From: Helicobacter sp.
Lineage (GTDB): Bacteria > Campylobacterota > Campylobacteria > Campylobacterales > Helicobacteraceae
DNA length: 64,000 nucleotides
Reading direction: 5' to 3'
Assembly: GCF_022770205.1 (NCBI RefSeq)
Contig: NZ_JALEIK010000018.1
Coordinates: 17,430 to 81,429 of the forward strand
The notes beneath the pieces were generated by a model. That model was not told where the DNA came from. It worked only from the letters and a program-made list of their open reading frames with translations, and made no database searches. Position 1 is the stretch's first letter. Each line of letters starts with the position of its first letter. A program made the translations under genes and the position numbers. Shown piece by piece: positions 19,082-29,037 of this stretch.

Positions 19082-19693
19082 CTAATTCCCACGACTTCCC
19101 GGTTTAATAACTTTTAAGCCTTGCTTGCATAAGGGACAATCTTTTGCTTCGTAAGTCTCAAAGACAAAATCTTCTAGAGCAAATAAAGGGATGCTTTCAT
19201 CTAACTTACAATCTGGTGTTTCTATGTGTCTTAACACATTAAAACGATTACAAATTCCGCGATTTGCCAATGCTGCAAAACCCACAATTTCTGCCCCTAA
19301 AGCCTTCACTACATTTGCAGATTCCATTGCAGAGCCACCCGTAGTAATGATATCCTCACAAATCAAAACTTTCTCTTTAGGCTTAATTTCAAAACCCCTC
19401 CTTAGTGCCATTACACCTTCCACACGCTCCGTAAAAATAAAGCGCACGCCAAGCGCACGCGCCACTTCATAACCCGCTAGAATGCCACCCAAAGCAGGAG
19501 AACAAACACAATTTATAACAACACCCGCATTATGAATTTGCAATGCAAGCTCACGCGCTAAAGCATTTGCAACTTTTGGATTTTCCAACACTTTTGCAGA
19601 TTGTAAATAAAAAGGAGAATGTTTTCCACTGCTTAGTAGAAAATGCCCCTGCAAAAGTGCATTAGCGTCTCTGTAAATTTTTGCAATATCCAT
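19082..19693 (-). CDS. pyrE: Orotate phosphoribosyltransferase
   Basis: PyrE joins orotate to PRPP to give orotidine 5'-phosphate in pyrimidine synthesis. The PRPP-binding motif [17 protein letters not shown] is clear, and the N-terminal [18 protein letters not shown] is the orotate-binding block. The 203 residues match Campylobacterota PyrE. It lies 25 bases after frr and 8 bases before the RDD gene. Confidence 0.97.
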   Translation of the reverse strand: MDIAKIYRDANALLQGHFLLSSGKHSPFYLQSAKVLENPKVANALARELALQIHNAGVVINCVCSPALGGILAGYEVARALGVRFIFTERVEGVMALRRGFEIKPKEKVLICEDIITTGGSAMESANVVKALGAEIVGFAALANRGICNRFNVLRHIETPDCKLDESIPLFALEDFVFETYEAKDCPLCKQGLKVIKPGSRGN

Positions 19694-19718
19694 TGTATTC
19701 CTTCATTTTGGATTCCAA

Positions 19719-20279
19719 TTAGATTTTTAATAAATCCTCTTCCTTATGCTTCACAAGTTCATCAATCTTTTTTGTCGCATTATCAGTAAATTTTTGAATC
19801 TCATCTTGCCCTTTTTTAGACTCATCTTCACTAATTGCCTTGTCTTTTTCTAGCTTTTTAATCTTATCATTGGCATCTCTTCTAATGTTACGAATCGCCA
19901 CTTTTGCCTTCTCTCCGATATTCTTAGCTTCTTTTGCAATCTCTTTTCTCTGTTCACTTGTCATAGGTGGGAAAAAAAGTTTGATAACTTCGCCATCATT
20001 ATTGGGATTAACCCCAATATTTGCCTCTTGAATCGCCCTTTCAATCTCTTTTAGTAAATGTTTCTCCCAAGGTGTTACCACAATCGTGCTTGCATCTTGA
20101 GCAATAACAGAACCCACTTGATTAAGCGGTGTTAACGTGCCATAATAATCAATACGAATCGAATCAAGAATAGAAACGGAAACTTTTCCACTACGCAAAG
20201 TCCCAAATTCCTTTTTCATTGCCTCTATACTTTTATCCATCGTTTCTTTGATATGAGCATAAATTGCTTGTAATTGCAT
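19719..20279 (-). CDS. frr: Ribosome recycling factor
   Basis: RRF splits post-termination ribosomes together with EF-G. The 186-residue protein shows the family sequence: [43 protein letters not shown] and the long helical C-terminus ending in [10 protein letters not shown]. It lies 9 bases after secG in a conserved run. Confidence 0.98.
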   Translation of the reverse strand: MQLQAIYAHIKETMDKSIEAMKKEFGTLRSGKVSVSILDSIRIDYYGTLTPLNQVGSVIAQDASTIVVTPWEKHLLKEIERAIQEANIGVNPNNDGEVIKLFFPPMTSEQRKEIAKEAKNIGEKAKVAIRNIRRDANDKIKKLEKDKAISEDESKKGQDEIQKFTDNATKKIDELVKHKEEDLLKI

Positions 20280-20288
20280 AATACTCCT

Positions 20289-20639
20289 TTATTTAGATTC
20301 TGTATTTACAGGGGCAATAGGGGCTTGTGGCTCTAGTTGAGAAGATGGGACAATAGGCACAGCCGGGACAGAATTTGTTGGAATCTCCACACCATCAATA
20401 ATTGAACGCTTCGCATCTTGGACATAAAGATAGCCTAAAGCAATGGTATTTAGCACAAAAAGCAAGCCTAATCCAAAAGTGAGTTTAGCCAAAAATCCAG
20501 CGGGTCCTTTTGCTCCAAATAAACTTTCATTGCTACCGCTATATGCTCCAAGCCCCATACTTGAGCTTTTTTGCATCATCACAACAATTGTAATCAAAAT
20601 TGCAAACACAAACTGCAACACCAACAAAACTCCACTCAT
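20289..20639 (-). CDS. secG: Protein translocase subunit SecG
   Basis: SecG is the small accessory subunit of the SecYEG channel. Two membrane segments flank the conserved loop QKSSSMGLGAYSGSNESLFG; the region GPAGFLAKLTFGLGLLFVLNTIALGY forms the second span. The tail is Pro- and Val-rich (EIPTNSVPAVPIVPSSQ), as in Helicobacter SecG. At 116 residues it is longer than the E. coli protein only through that tail. Confidence 0.94.
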   Translation of the reverse strand: MSGVLLVLQFVFAILITIVVMMQKSSSMGLGAYSGSNESLFGAKGPAGFLAKLTFGLGLLFVLNTIALGYLYVQDAKRSIIDGVEIPTNSVPAVPIVPSSQLEPQAPIAPVNTESK

Positions 20640-20780
20640 ACTTCACCTTTTAATTTAAAAAAATTCTGCGCATTTTATCTAAAACATACTTAAACAAAAG
20701 CATAAACTAACACACTAAAGCTTGCATATAAAGCTCCACTTAGAAGCATTAACACCAAGGCATTAAAAGAAATCCAAAAC

Positions 20781-21308
20781 CTACCTCACAAATCTCCAAA
20801 TTTTAAAAGCTAGCACACACAAAGTTACACCAAGCAATAGATAATAAAACGCATCTAAAACTTTTTGCAGCATAAGAATGTGTAAAACTGCTAACAATAA
20901 AGATAGATACACTAAAAGGGACATTTTAAAACGCCTAAAAGCGTGAAATAAAGACGCAACAAACACTAATGCCATTGCCAAAAAACTAACGCTTCCTACG
21001 ATTAAAGGTTTTTCAGCGAGAATCTTTTGTGCAATCAATTTCCAATCAAATCCAAAATCTAAATGTATGAAAACCAAAAGATGCCAGCACGCAACAACTA
21101 ATGCTAACATTCCAAAAATCCTACCATAGGACTTTGATAGCCAAAGCCCTATAAAAAGCAATCCAAATGCAAGATACCCCGTGTAAAGATATAACATCTC
21201 AAAAGAAAAATAGATTCCATAGATGATTTGACCTTCTATGCTTAAGATTCCATAGTATCCAAGCCCAAACAAAATCAAAAATGCACAAATTTCAATAATA
21301 TTCCCCAT
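20781..21308 (-). CDS. msrQ: MsrQ-like heme-binding membrane subunit
   Basis: The 175-residue protein is built of five or six membrane helices and has the ferric-reductase-like pattern of MsrQ/YedZ, including helix His in VACWHLLVFIHLDFGFDW and LLAVLHILML as likely heme ligands. MsrQ passes quinol electrons to MsrP for periplasmic methionine sulfoxide reduction. It follows msrP with a one-base overlap, which strongly supports the call. It is slightly shorter than E. coli MsrQ. Confidence 0.88.
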   Translation of the reverse strand: MGNIIEICAFLILFGLGYYGILSIEGQIIYGIYFSFEMLYLYTGYLAFGLLFIGLWLSKSYGRIFGMLALVVACWHLLVFIHLDFGFDWKLIAQKILAEKPLIVGSVSFLAMALVFVASLFHAFRRFKMSLLVYLSLLLAVLHILMLQKVLDAFYYLLLGVTLCVLAFKIWRFVR

Positions 21309-22240
21309 TAATACAATTTCTTCCTGTCTAAACCTTTATAAAAATGCTCCACTTCCTTTGCATAACCATTTAAGTATAAAGTTGGAATCTGCCCACGCTT
21401 TCCAATAACCCGTTCAGTCTTTTGCGACCATCTAGGATGAGAAACCTCAGGATCAACATTAGCATAAAACCCATACTCCTTAGGATTTTCAGCCTCCCAA
21501 GTGGAAATTGGTTGCTCCTTTAAAAATTCAATTTTATGAATTGTTTTAATGGATTTAAAACCATACTTCCAAGGCACAACTAAACGCAAAGGCGCACCAT
21601 TTTGCGGCGGAAGAGGCTTTTTATACATTCCAACTGCTAGAAGTGTTAAGGGATGCATTGCCTCATCCATTCTTAAGCCTTCTTTATAGGGAAAATCAAG
21701 TAACTGCATAATGCCTTGCATAGGAAATTGCTTAGGATCATAAAGCGTTGTGAAGTGTATGTATTTTGCATTTGCATTAGGTTTAGCAAGCTCAATTAAT
21801 TCCCTAAGCTCAAATCCAATCCAAGGAATTACCATACTCCAAGCCTCCACACAACGGAATCTATACACGCGCTCAACCAAATGCACTTTAGAAAGCAATT
21901 CCTGATAGGAAATTTTAAAAGGCTTTTCAATCTCTCCTTCTATGCTAATCTCCCACGGAGAAGTTTTTAGTGTATGTGCTTTCTTTTTTGGGTCCGATTT
22001 AGAAAAGCCAAACTCATAAAAATTATTATAACTTGTTGCAATTTCTTCTCTTGTTAGTTCTAAATTTTCCCCATTTAAAGCATATGCATCTTGTGCATTC
22101 ATCTCTTTAAACTCTAAGCCTTGCTCTTTTAAAACTGCTGCTAAAAGATTGTCTGCCATCAAGGCACTTACTAAACTCCCAGCACCCAGTTTTAAGAATC
22201 TTCTTCTTGCATAAAACAATGCCTCTGGTGTTATTGCCAT
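21308..22240 (-). CDS. msrP: Protein-methionine-sulfoxide reductase catalytic subunit MsrP
   Basis: MsrP is a periplasmic molybdopterin enzyme that repairs oxidised methionine in envelope proteins. A twin-arginine signal, RRRFLKLGAGSLVSAL, is at residues 12-27. The molybdenum-ligand Cys is in RVYRFRCVEAWSMVIPW, and LRLVVPWKYGFKSIK is another sulfite-oxidase-fold block. The 310 residues are full length. It overlaps msrQ by one base, so the pair is expressed together. A glycosyltransferase gene ends upstream of it. Confidence 0.95.
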   Translation of the reverse strand: MAITPEALFYARRRFLKLGAGSLVSALMADNLLAAVLKEQGLEFKEMNAQDAYALNGENLELTREEIATSYNNFYEFGFSKSDPKKKAHTLKTSPWEISIEGEIEKPFKISYQELLSKVHLVERVYRFRCVEAWSMVIPWIGFELRELIELAKPNANAKYIHFTTLYDPKQFPMQGIMQLLDFPYKEGLRMDEAMHPLTLLAVGMYKKPLPPQNGAPLRLVVPWKYGFKSIKTIHKIEFLKEQPISTWEAENPKEYGFYANVDPEVSHPRWSQKTERVIGKRGQIPTLYLNGYAKEVEHFYKGLDRKKLY

Positions 22241-22249
22241 ATAATTTCC

Positions 22250-23224
22250 TTAGTTTAAAAATACTTCTTCATAGAGCCTATTATTATGATTTAAATAACG
22301 CAAACTACGCCTATAATTATCAATAACAGCTGGTAATCTCTCCACATAATTCTCCGGCGTGCATTGCGCTAAGATTTTATTAAATCTATCCATATCACTA
22401 ATATCCTCTTCACTCAAAACAATAATACCATCTAAATTGAAAAACTCTCCAATTGCCTTAGCTCCCAAGTATAATGGAATCGTCATAGAAATAAAACAAT
22501 CCATAATCTTTTCAGTAAAATAATATTTATTTTGTTCATTCTCCAATGCAATATTGTAACAATAAGTATCTAATGCCACAGACTTGTGCTCAATGTAATT
22601 ATTCACAAAGTTTCCAAATAAATCCACACGCCCAACAAGCTGCCTTGCTAAAGCATTACGCTTTAAATGTAAAGGTGTAAATTCTTTTCCACTTACTACC
22701 ATAGAAATTAACCGACACTTTTCTCTATATTTCTCATCATTCCACCTTAAAGGATCATCGCCAGAATATGCGAATATCGTAGCACCTACTGTATGAAATA
22801 CCGCATTTGGCAATGCGTCAAGTAGCTTTTCATCATAGGTAATAATCCCTTCAAATGCTCTTGCTAAACCTCTATCTGCATACAATAAATCATACGAATG
22901 GCTCACAATACCTCTTGGCTCTTGTAAAAGCGCATAATTACGCTGATTTTGCCCCCCCCCCCGCATAATCTCTCCAATAGTAGCATCTGTATAAAAATGC
23001 GTATCTAAGGCAAAATTAAATCTATCCCACAAAAAATACCTATCCTTAACTTTTTGATTAGCTCCGTATGGACAATGCGCTCCGCTTGCATCACGCAAAA
23101 AGAATATGTCCATTCTTTCACCTAAAGCATTATAAATTTCTGGCTTAACACTCTTTAAGGGAATATGTATATTATAATACGGGACATAGCATCTCCCATA
23201 AACTGCATGATCAAAAGCTAGCAT
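22250..23224 (-). CDS. GT10 family glycosyltransferase (fucosyltransferase-like), phase-variable, in frame
   Basis: This 324-residue protein resembles family 10 fucosyltransferases in its C-terminal half: NKYYFTEKIMDCFISMTIPLYLGAK matches the donor-binding block found in alpha-1,3-fucosyltransferases of Helicobacter. The N-terminal half is less conserved. A run of 11 G in the coding strand (plus 22952-22962) encodes Gly-Gly-Gly within GEIMRGGGQNQ and is currently in frame. It probably decorates lipopolysaccharide or another surface glycan. It sits between leuA and msrP, unrelated genes. The exact sugar and linkage are not known. Confidence 0.78.
   Translation of the reverse strand: MLAFDHAVYGRCYVPYYNIHIPLKSVKPEIYNALGERMDIFFLRDASGAHCPYGANQKVKDRYFLWDRFNFALDTHFYTDATIGEIMRGGGQNQRNYALLQEPRGIVSHSYDLLYADRGLARAFEGIITYDEKLLDALPNAVFHTVGATIFAYSGDDPLRWNDEKYREKCRLISMVVSGKEFTPLHLKRNALARQLVGRVDLFGNFVNNYIEHKSVALDTYCYNIALENEQNKYYFTEKIMDCFISMTIPLYLGAKAIGEFFNLDGIIVLSEEDISDMDRFNKILAQCTPENYVERLPAVIDNYRRSLRYLNHNNRLYEEVFLN
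22952..22962. repeat. C11 homopolymer tract (phase-variation switch)
   Basis: Eleven consecutive C on the plus strand lie in the N-terminal third of the GT10 gene. The present length keeps the frame open; gain or loss of one base would remove the whole donor-binding domain. Confidence 0.85.
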
Positions 23225-23242
23225 TCTACTCCTCCTTATTTA

Positions 23243-24766
23243 CTACATTAATGCACGCATAGACAGATAACTATTTAACGCACCAATGTAGGCTTTAGCT
23301 GTTGCTTGTAAGGTGTCTAAATGCAATCCGTGTCCAATAAATGCGGGTTTATTTGGTTCAAATTCTGCTTTCACCACCACTTTTGCTAGTGCATCTTTGC
23401 CCTCGCTTACAGCCTCAACCTTATAATCCTTTAAGATTCCATTATAGCCACTGATTCTATCAATGGTTTTTAAAATCGCATCCACACTTCCATTTCCAAT
23501 GGACGCATCAATCTGCGTAACACCATCTTTTTGAATAGAAATTGCAGCATAAGGCACACCATTGGAATCACTACTAATTTGCATCGCAAGCAACTCAAAG
23601 ATTTCTGGAATCTTTGTAGATTCCTCTGTTAAAATAGAACGGATATCCTCATCATAAACCTGCTTTTTCTTATCACATAGCATCTTAAATTTTTCAAATG
23701 CCCTATTAATGGCATCCTGACTTAAGTTATCAAATCCTAAGCTTATAAGCTTATCTTTAAATGCTGCCCTCCCGCTGTGCTTTCCAAGCACCAAGCCATT
23801 ATCTTGAGGAATCCCAATATCATTTGCAGACATAATCTCATAAGTCTCACGATGTTTAAGCATACCATCTTGGTGGATTCCACTCTCGTGCGCAAAAGCA
23901 TTTTTACCCACAATCGCCTTATTAGGTTGCGGACGGATTCCTGTAATATCAGCAACTAGCTTACTAGAGGCATAAATTTCTTTTGTATTAATGCGCGTGT
24001 CCAAGTCTTTAAAAATATCTTTACGCGTTTTTAAAATCATCACAACTTCTTCTAAAGCCGTGTTCCCAGCACGCTCCCCTAACCCATTAATCGTGCATTC
24101 TAATTGTCTTGCTCCATTTTGGATTCCAGCTAAAGAATTTGCAACTGCTAATCCCAAATCATTGTGGCAATGCACAGACAAAACTGCTAAATCCCCAACA
24201 CAGGCTTTAAGCTCCTTAATAATACACCCAAGCTCTTGAGGCAAGCGATAACCAACAGTATCTGGTAAATTTAATGTTTTAGCCCCTGCTTCAATCACAG
24301 CAAGAGCCACTTCCTTTAAAAATCCTATATCACTCCTACAAGCATCTTCACAGCTAAACTCCACATCTTCACACAAGCTTTTTGCAAGCTTAACTGCCTC
24401 CACTGCGCGTTTAAGCACTTCATTAGGCTGCATTTTTAACTTAAATTCCATATGAATGGGGCTTGTAGCAATAAATGTATGGATGCGCTTTTGCTCTGCT
24501 TTTTCTAATGCCTTTGCTGCACTTTCAATGTCTTTAGGGATTGCGCGCGCTAAAGAACAAATCACACTTTGTTTAACCACTTCAGAGATTCTGCTAATGG
24601 CTTCAAAATCTCCCGGACTTGCTGCTGCAAAACCTGCTTCAATCACATCTACACCTAAGCGTTCTAATTGTAAGGCGAGTTTAATTTTTTCTTCAGTATT
24701 CATAGAAGCTCCCGGGCTTTGCTCACCATCTCTTAAAGTTGTATCAAAAATCTTAATCATTTCCAT
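23243..24766 (-). CDS. leuA: 2-isopropylmalate synthase
   Basis: LeuA condenses 2-oxoisovalerate with acetyl-CoA, the first committed step to leucine. The N-terminus [14 protein letters not shown] is the catalytic signature, [14 protein letters not shown] holds metal ligands and NGLGERAGN is conserved. The C-terminal domain (from about residue 390, with [14 protein letters not shown]) is the allosteric part that senses leucine. The ATG follows AAGGA by six bases. A translated 25-residue leucine-rich leader and a hairpin with T6 lie just upstream, suggesting attenuation in addition to feedback inhibition. Confidence 0.97.
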   Translation of the reverse strand: MEMIKIFDTTLRDGEQSPGASMNTEEKIKLALQLERLGVDVIEAGFAAASPGDFEAISRISEVVKQSVICSLARAIPKDIESAAKALEKAEQKRIHTFIATSPIHMEFKLKMQPNEVLKRAVEAVKLAKSLCEDVEFSCEDACRSDIGFLKEVALAVIEAGAKTLNLPDTVGYRLPQELGCIIKELKACVGDLAVLSVHCHNDLGLAVANSLAGIQNGARQLECTINGLGERAGNTALEEVVMILKTRKDIFKDLDTRINTKEIYASSKLVADITGIRPQPNKAIVGKNAFAHESGIHQDGMLKHRETYEIMSANDIGIPQDNGLVLGKHSGRAAFKDKLISLGFDNLSQDAINRAFEKFKMLCDKKKQVYDEDIRSILTEESTKIPEIFELLAMQISSDSNGVPYAAISIQKDGVTQIDASIGNGSVDAILKTIDRISGYNGILKDYKVEAVSEGKDALAKVVVKAEFEPNKPAFIGHGLHLDTLQATAKAYIGALNSYLSMRALM

Positions 24767-24787
24767 TTAAAATCCTTAAAAATTTAT

Positions 24788-24822
24788 TTCTTCTATTTAA
24801 AAAATCCTGCTAACGCAGAGGA
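24788..24822 (-). promoter_or_regulatory. Candidate attenuator hairpin before leuA
   Basis: On the minus strand TCCTCTGC, a four-base loop GTTA and GCAGGA form a short stem (with a two-base bulge), directly followed by TTTTTT. The stem overlaps the leader stop codon at 24810-24812. This is the arrangement of a transcription attenuator controlled by ribosome stalling on the leucine codons of the leader. Confidence 0.5.
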
Positions 24823-24887
24823 GAAAACAAAGAAAGCGTCAAGAGATTTTTAAATGTAAGATAAGAAAAATTAAATCGCATTCGCAT
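24810..24887 (-). CDS. Leucine-rich leader peptide of leuA, 25 residues
   Basis: The short frame begins with ATG six bases after a good AAGGA site and encodes a 25-residue peptide with six Leu (residues 10, 15, 16, 18, 20 and 24), dense in NLLTLSLFSPLR at its end. It lies between pssA and leuA and ends inside a hairpin followed by T6. A leader of this type would let leucyl-tRNA shortage stall the ribosome and favour leuA readthrough. The frame and hairpin are seen; attenuation is inferred by analogy with enterobacterial leu operons. Confidence 0.6.
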   Translation of the reverse strand: MRMRFNFSYLTFKNLLTLSLFSPLR

Positions 24888-24888
24888 T

Positions 24889-25617
24889 TTAATCCTTGCT
24901 AAACCGCTTAGCAAGCAAATAATAAATTGCACGCATTGGACCAAAACAAACATAAAGGGTAATCAATGTCACAATTGTAAAAACAGGATAGATAAAAAAA
25001 ATCGCCAAAATCAACATCAAAAGCACAATAATTTTTCCAAAACTAAGCTTCTCTAAACTTATTTTTTTAAAACTAGGATAACGGATATTACTCACCATTA
25101 AAAGGGACACAGCAAGACTTACAAGCATTAAAAACAATAAAATTCCAAAAGAATATTCTGGATAGATTCTGCTCAAATACATTTCAAAAAGCAGCCAACT
25201 TACAATAAACACCGCAGCAGCAGGAATAGGAAGTCCAATAAAAACATTCGGTTCATTGTTGCTTGTCGTAACATTAAAACGCGCTAGACGGATTGCTCCA
25301 AAAACTACATACAATCCAGCAACAACAACACCAAACTTCCCATATTGAAATCCCGCATAAAAAAACAAAATCATAGCCGGTGCCATACCAAAAGCAACAA
25401 CATCTGCCAAAGAGTCAAATTCCACGCCAAACTTGCTTGTTGTTCCTGTTAGCCTTGCAACGCGCCCATCTAAACCATCAAAAATTAAACTCACTACCAC
25501 AAGCCAACAGGCAACATTAAAACGCTCCATAAACGCATAAGAAATCGCTAAAACTCCCAGATAAATGCTAGCACCTGTAAAAAGATTTGGAAGAATATAT
25601 AATGGATCAATGCGCAT
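24889..25617 (-). CDS. pssA: CDP-diacylglycerol–serine O-phosphatidyltransferase
   Basis: PssA makes phosphatidylserine, the precursor of phosphatidylethanolamine, in the inner membrane. The CDP-alcohol phosphotransferase motif is complete: DGLDGRVAR followed by FGVEFDSLADVVAFG. About seven membrane helices make up the remaining sequence. The 242 residues agree with H. pylori PssA. It follows the Psd-related gene by two bases, so phospholipid genes are grouped and continue from ftsH. Confidence 0.95.
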   Translation of the reverse strand: MRIDPLYILPNLFTGASIYLGVLAISYAFMERFNVACWLVVVSLIFDGLDGRVARLTGTTSKFGVEFDSLADVVAFGMAPAMILFFYAGFQYGKFGVVVAGLYVVFGAIRLARFNVTTSNNEPNVFIGLPIPAAAVFIVSWLLFEMYLSRIYPEYSFGILLFLMLVSLAVSLLMVSNIRYPSFKKISLEKLSFGKIIVLLMLILAIFFIYPVFTIVTLITLYVCFGPMRAIYYLLAKRFSKD

Positions 25618-25619
25618 TG

Positions 25620-26246
25620 CTATCCCTTAAATTTTGCAAGCAGTGTCTGCCCAGCATAAATCTTATCGCCAATATTAACTTTTAACTCTGCATCTAATGG
25701 CATTTTAATCTCAGCATTACCGCTTAAAAAGAATCCTAAACGCTCACCTAACTTAAAATCCAAATCCCAAAAATACAAAACAATCTGCAAAAAATTCTTT
25801 GGATACAAAGTTAAATACATTGCCTTTTCACTGCCACTCTCTCGCTTAAAAGCAATTTTAATGCGCTCTCCCTTAACGCTACTACCATTCTTTAAACCAT
25901 AAATATGCTCTAACTCAAGAGCTTCTCCAGCCTTACCAAGCTTAGCCATAGGCATTCTAAGCATTCCGCAAAAACAAATGGGCTTTTTAATGCTTAAATG
26001 GATTCCATCTTTTTGGTTTTGGATATTTTGAATTACTCCATCTAAAGGTGCCAATACGCAATCATCAGCAATATCCTCTGGAATACGCTCCAAATTACGA
26101 TAAAAATATGCAACACACGCAGTCAAGATTAAAAAAATAAGTGCTAGGAAATTCCAACCTAAAAACACCATAACCACAAGCCCAACCAATGCAATGATTA
26201 AAGTTTTCCAACCCTCTCTTGCAATAGGCTCTGTAGTTGTTTTCAT
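25620..26246 (-). CDS. Phosphatidylserine decarboxylase-related protein
   Basis: The 208-residue protein has two N-terminal membrane segments and a domain like short phosphatidylserine decarboxylases: CVLAPLDGVIQNI, CGMLRMPMAKLGKAGEALE and a lipoyl-like end, ELKVNIGDKIYAGQTLLAKF. Psd enzymes self-cleave at a Gly-Ser pair shortly before that end (as in FGSR). Here the place reads FFLSGNAEI, without Gly-Ser, so pyruvoyl formation is doubtful. H. pylori has a similar gene beside pssA and a separate true Psd. Its function is therefore uncertain. It lies between pssA and ftsH. Confidence 0.75.
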   Translation of the reverse strand: MKTTTEPIAREGWKTLIIALVGLVVMVFLGWNFLALIFLILTACVAYFYRNLERIPEDIADDCVLAPLDGVIQNIQNQKDGIHLSIKKPICFCGMLRMPMAKLGKAGEALELEHIYGLKNGSSVKGERIKIAFKRESGSEKAMYLTLYPKNFLQIVLYFWDLDFKLGERLGFFLSGNAEIKMPLDAELKVNIGDKIYAGQTLLAKFKG

Positions 26247-26255
26247 ACTCCTATC

Positions 26256-28187
26256 TTATGCCTCTTCTTTTGAATCCACAACAAGGCGCGATTCCATATT
26301 ATGCGCCAATTCGTGTTCTCTTATAATCTCACGCACCTTCTCTCCGTCAATATTTTCTTTATCAAATAATTCTTTAACCATATTTTCAATTGCTTCTCTA
26401 TAAGCTTCTAAAGATTCCTTCACAGCTTCAAAACGACCATTTAAGACATTTTTAATATGAGTGTCCATTTTTTGAGCCATCTCTTCACTATATTCTCTTG
26501 CATTACTCAATCCACCATTTAAAAAAGCATTACGCTGCTTTTCTAAAACCATTAGTCCTGCAACATCTGTCATACCATAGTAACTCACCATTGCTTTAAT
26601 AATATCTGTTGCCCTTTCTAAATCGTTGCTAGCCCCCGTTGAAATCTCTCCTAAAAAGACTGCTTCAGAAGCCCTCCCAGCAAGCAAAACATCAACTTCT
26701 GCCAGCAACTCGTGCTTTTGCATTAAATATTTGTTTTCTTCTGGAGCATTAAGTGTATAACCAAGTGCTGCTAGCCCACGCGGAATAATAGAAACTTTAG
26801 TAACTTTTTTCGCCCCTTTTGTAATCTCTGCAATAAGTGCGTGTCCACTTTCGTGGTAGGCAACAATTTTTTTCTCTTTTGGAGAGATTCTGCGCGATTT
26901 TTTCTCCAATCCCGCAATCCCTCTCTCCACCGCTTCTAAAAAGTCTGCTTGCTCCACTTCTCTTTTATTGCTTCGTCCTGCAAGTAAAGCTGCCTCATTA
27001 ACAATATTTGCCAAGTCCGCACCTGCAAGCCCAGCTGTTAGTTTTGCCACTTCAAATAAATCCACATTGCGTGCAAGCTTAATGTCTTTAATATGCACTT
27101 TTAAAATCTCTACACGCCCTTCAAAATCTGGTTTATCCACAAGCACTTGCCTATCAAATCTCCCCGGTCTTAAAAGCGCAGGATCAAGCACTTCAGGACG
27201 ATTTGTTGCGGCAATAACAATTACAGGAGAAGCATCAGAGCTAAAGCCATCCATTTCTGCTAAGAGCTGATTTAATGTCTGCTCTCTCTCATCATTTCCG
27301 CTTATCATTCCTCCTGCCGCACGACTTTTCCCAATCGCATCAATTTCATCAATAAAAATAATACTAGGTGCTTCTTTTTTTGCATTTTCAAATAAATCAC
27401 GCACACGACTAGCACCAACCCCTACAAACATCTCAATAAAACTACTTCCACTGACTGAAAAGAAAGGCACATTCGCTTCCCCTGCAACTGCTTTAGCTAA
27501 AAGTGTTTTTCCAGTCCCAGGAGGTCCAACTAAGAGCACACCTTTAGGAATTTTTGCGCCCAAAGTAGCATAGCGTTCAGGATTCTTAAGAAAATCTACC
27601 ACCTCTACCACTTCATCTTTTGCTTCAACATTTCCTGCCATATCTTCAAATTTCACATTTGGCTTTTCAGCATTGACAAGCTTTTTAGAACTTCCAATTC
27701 CTAGGATTCCATTTCCCATATTCTTTTGCATTCTACTTGCTAAAAACATCCAAATCGCAAAGAAAATAAATACTGGTAACACCCAGCCAAAAAGCATATC
27801 GCTTAACCAATTGTTTTCGCTATATCCTGTGTATTCCACGCCCTTTTCATCAAGCAAGGGGATTAGCGTATTATCTGGATTTACACGCTGTGCGTTATAA
27901 ACAATCTTACTTCCACCGCTTTCTGAAGTTGCCTTAATATTTGTCTGTCCGATTGCAACAAAATCCACCTGTTTATTTTCAATCAATTGTTTCAACTCAT
28001 AATAATTAATGGTTCTTGTCGCACTTGCTCCGCTTAGCTTGCTAACTTCACCGCTTGGAGATACCATTTTAAATATCACAATTGCAATGATTGCAAAAAT
28101 TGCAAAAATTAAAAGGGGATTTTGATTAAAGATTCCATTAGGTTTTTTATCTTGTGAATTTGGGTTATTATTATTTGGGTTTTGCAT
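26256..28187 (-). CDS. ftsH: ATP-dependent zinc metalloprotease FtsH
   Basis: FtsH is a hexameric membrane AAA protease degrading unstable membrane and regulatory proteins. Two N-terminal membrane segments flank a periplasmic domain. The AAA module shows Walker [14 protein letters not shown], Walker [12 protein letters not shown] and the SRH region [20 protein letters not shown]. The protease zinc motif is HESGHA near residue 447. The 643 residues are full length. It lies between prmA and the Psd-related gene in the order cheY, prmA, ftsH, Psd-related, pssA. Confidence 0.98.
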   Translation of the reverse strand: MQNPNNNNPNSQDKKPNGIFNQNPLLIFAIFAIIAIVIFKMVSPSGEVSKLSGASATRTINYYELKQLIENKQVDFVAIGQTNIKATSESGGSKIVYNAQRVNPDNTLIPLLDEKGVEYTGYSENNWLSDMLFGWVLPVFIFFAIWMFLASRMQKNMGNGILGIGSSKKLVNAEKPNVKFEDMAGNVEAKDEVVEVVDFLKNPERYATLGAKIPKGVLLVGPPGTGKTLLAKAVAGEANVPFFSVSGSSFIEMFVGVGASRVRDLFENAKKEAPSIIFIDEIDAIGKSRAAGGMISGNDEREQTLNQLLAEMDGFSSDASPVIVIAATNRPEVLDPALLRPGRFDRQVLVDKPDFEGRVEILKVHIKDIKLARNVDLFEVAKLTAGLAGADLANIVNEAALLAGRSNKREVEQADFLEAVERGIAGLEKKSRRISPKEKKIVAYHESGHALIAEITKGAKKVTKVSIIPRGLAALGYTLNAPEENKYLMQKHELLAEVDVLLAGRASEAVFLGEISTGASNDLERATDIIKAMVSYYGMTDVAGLMVLEKQRNAFLNGGLSNAREYSEEMAQKMDTHIKNVLNGRFEAVKESLEAYREAIENMVKELFDKENIDGEKVREIIREHELAHNMESRLVVDSKEEA

Positions 28188-28198
28188 TCATATCCTTT

Positions 28199-29035
28199 TT
28201 ATTTTTGTAACACTAAAGTCGCCCACTCTGTCTTAATTTCTTGTGAAATGACTTTAAAATCTTTGAATTTAGCAAGAATTTTTGTGACATATTTGTCTAA
28301 AATTCCTGATAAAATCAAATAGCCGCGTGTTTTTACAAAATCCTGTAAAGGAAGCACTGCAATAACATCTGCTAAAAGATTTGCCACCACAATGTCAAAA
28401 GTTTCTCTCTCTTGCAAAATCGCATCTAAAGAACCTAAAAAGACTTTATCTAGGACTACGCTGTTTTTTTGCATATTCTCCTTTGTGGAATCCACTGCCA
28501 CCTCATCTGTATCACAAGCCCACACAATTCCGCCACTCTTTTTAGCGCAAATGCTTAAGATTCCACTTCCACAGCCAACATCTAAAACTTTTTTATCCTT
28601 GAGCTCTAATTGACTTAAGGCTTCTAAACAGCCAAAAGTGCTTGCGTGATGCCCACTACCAAAAGCAAGAGCAGGATCTATAATAACACTAATTTTATCA
28701 TCTCTTTTTGCACACCAAGAAGGATGGATATAATAATTTCCACATACAATAGGAGTGATGGAATCGCGATATTTCGCAATCCAATCGTCGTTTGAAAAAA
28801 CACTTACACTGAGTTGTAACTCAACTGCTTCTCCAAATATTATCCCTATCTCTTTAGCATAAGTATCTAGCTGAGATTTTAAAGATTCTATATACCCTTT
28901 AGACTTTTCAGTGCGAATAAGGAATCCATTTTCAATTTCTTCAATTGCCTCTCCAGTTATTTCAAGTGCTTTATCCTGCAACAACCATAAATAATTGTCT
29001 GCCTTAACACTTAGGCAATGATAACAAGATTCCAT
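28199..29035 (-). CDS. prmA: Ribosomal protein L11 methyltransferase
   Basis: PrmA trimethylates ribosomal protein L11. The SAM-binding motif VLDVGCGSGILSICAKKSG is preceded by the family block DPALAFGSGHHASTFGCLEAL, and the substrate-side motif VVANLLADVI follows. At 278 residues it is close to the usual length; the N-terminal substrate-recognition domain is weakly conserved. It sits two bases after cheY and twelve before ftsH. Confidence 0.94.
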   Translation of the reverse strand: MESCYHCLSVKADNYLWLLQDKALEITGEAIEEIENGFLIRTEKSKGYIESLKSQLDTYAKEIGIIFGEAVELQLSVSVFSNDDWIAKYRDSITPIVCGNYYIHPSWCAKRDDKISVIIDPALAFGSGHHASTFGCLEALSQLELKDKKVLDVGCGSGILSICAKKSGGIVWACDTDEVAVDSTKENMQKNSVVLDKVFLGSLDAILQERETFDIVVANLLADVIAVLPLQDFVKTRGYLILSGILDKYVTKILAKFKDFKVISQEIKTEWATLVLQK

Positions 29036-29037
29036 TT

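Noticed and set aside
20690..20749. Hydrophobic 19-codon frame on the minus strand between msrQ and secG (MLLSGALYASFSVLVYAFV)
   Set aside because: It resembles a membrane peptide but has no clear ribosome site before the ATG, and the upstream extension lacks a start codon.
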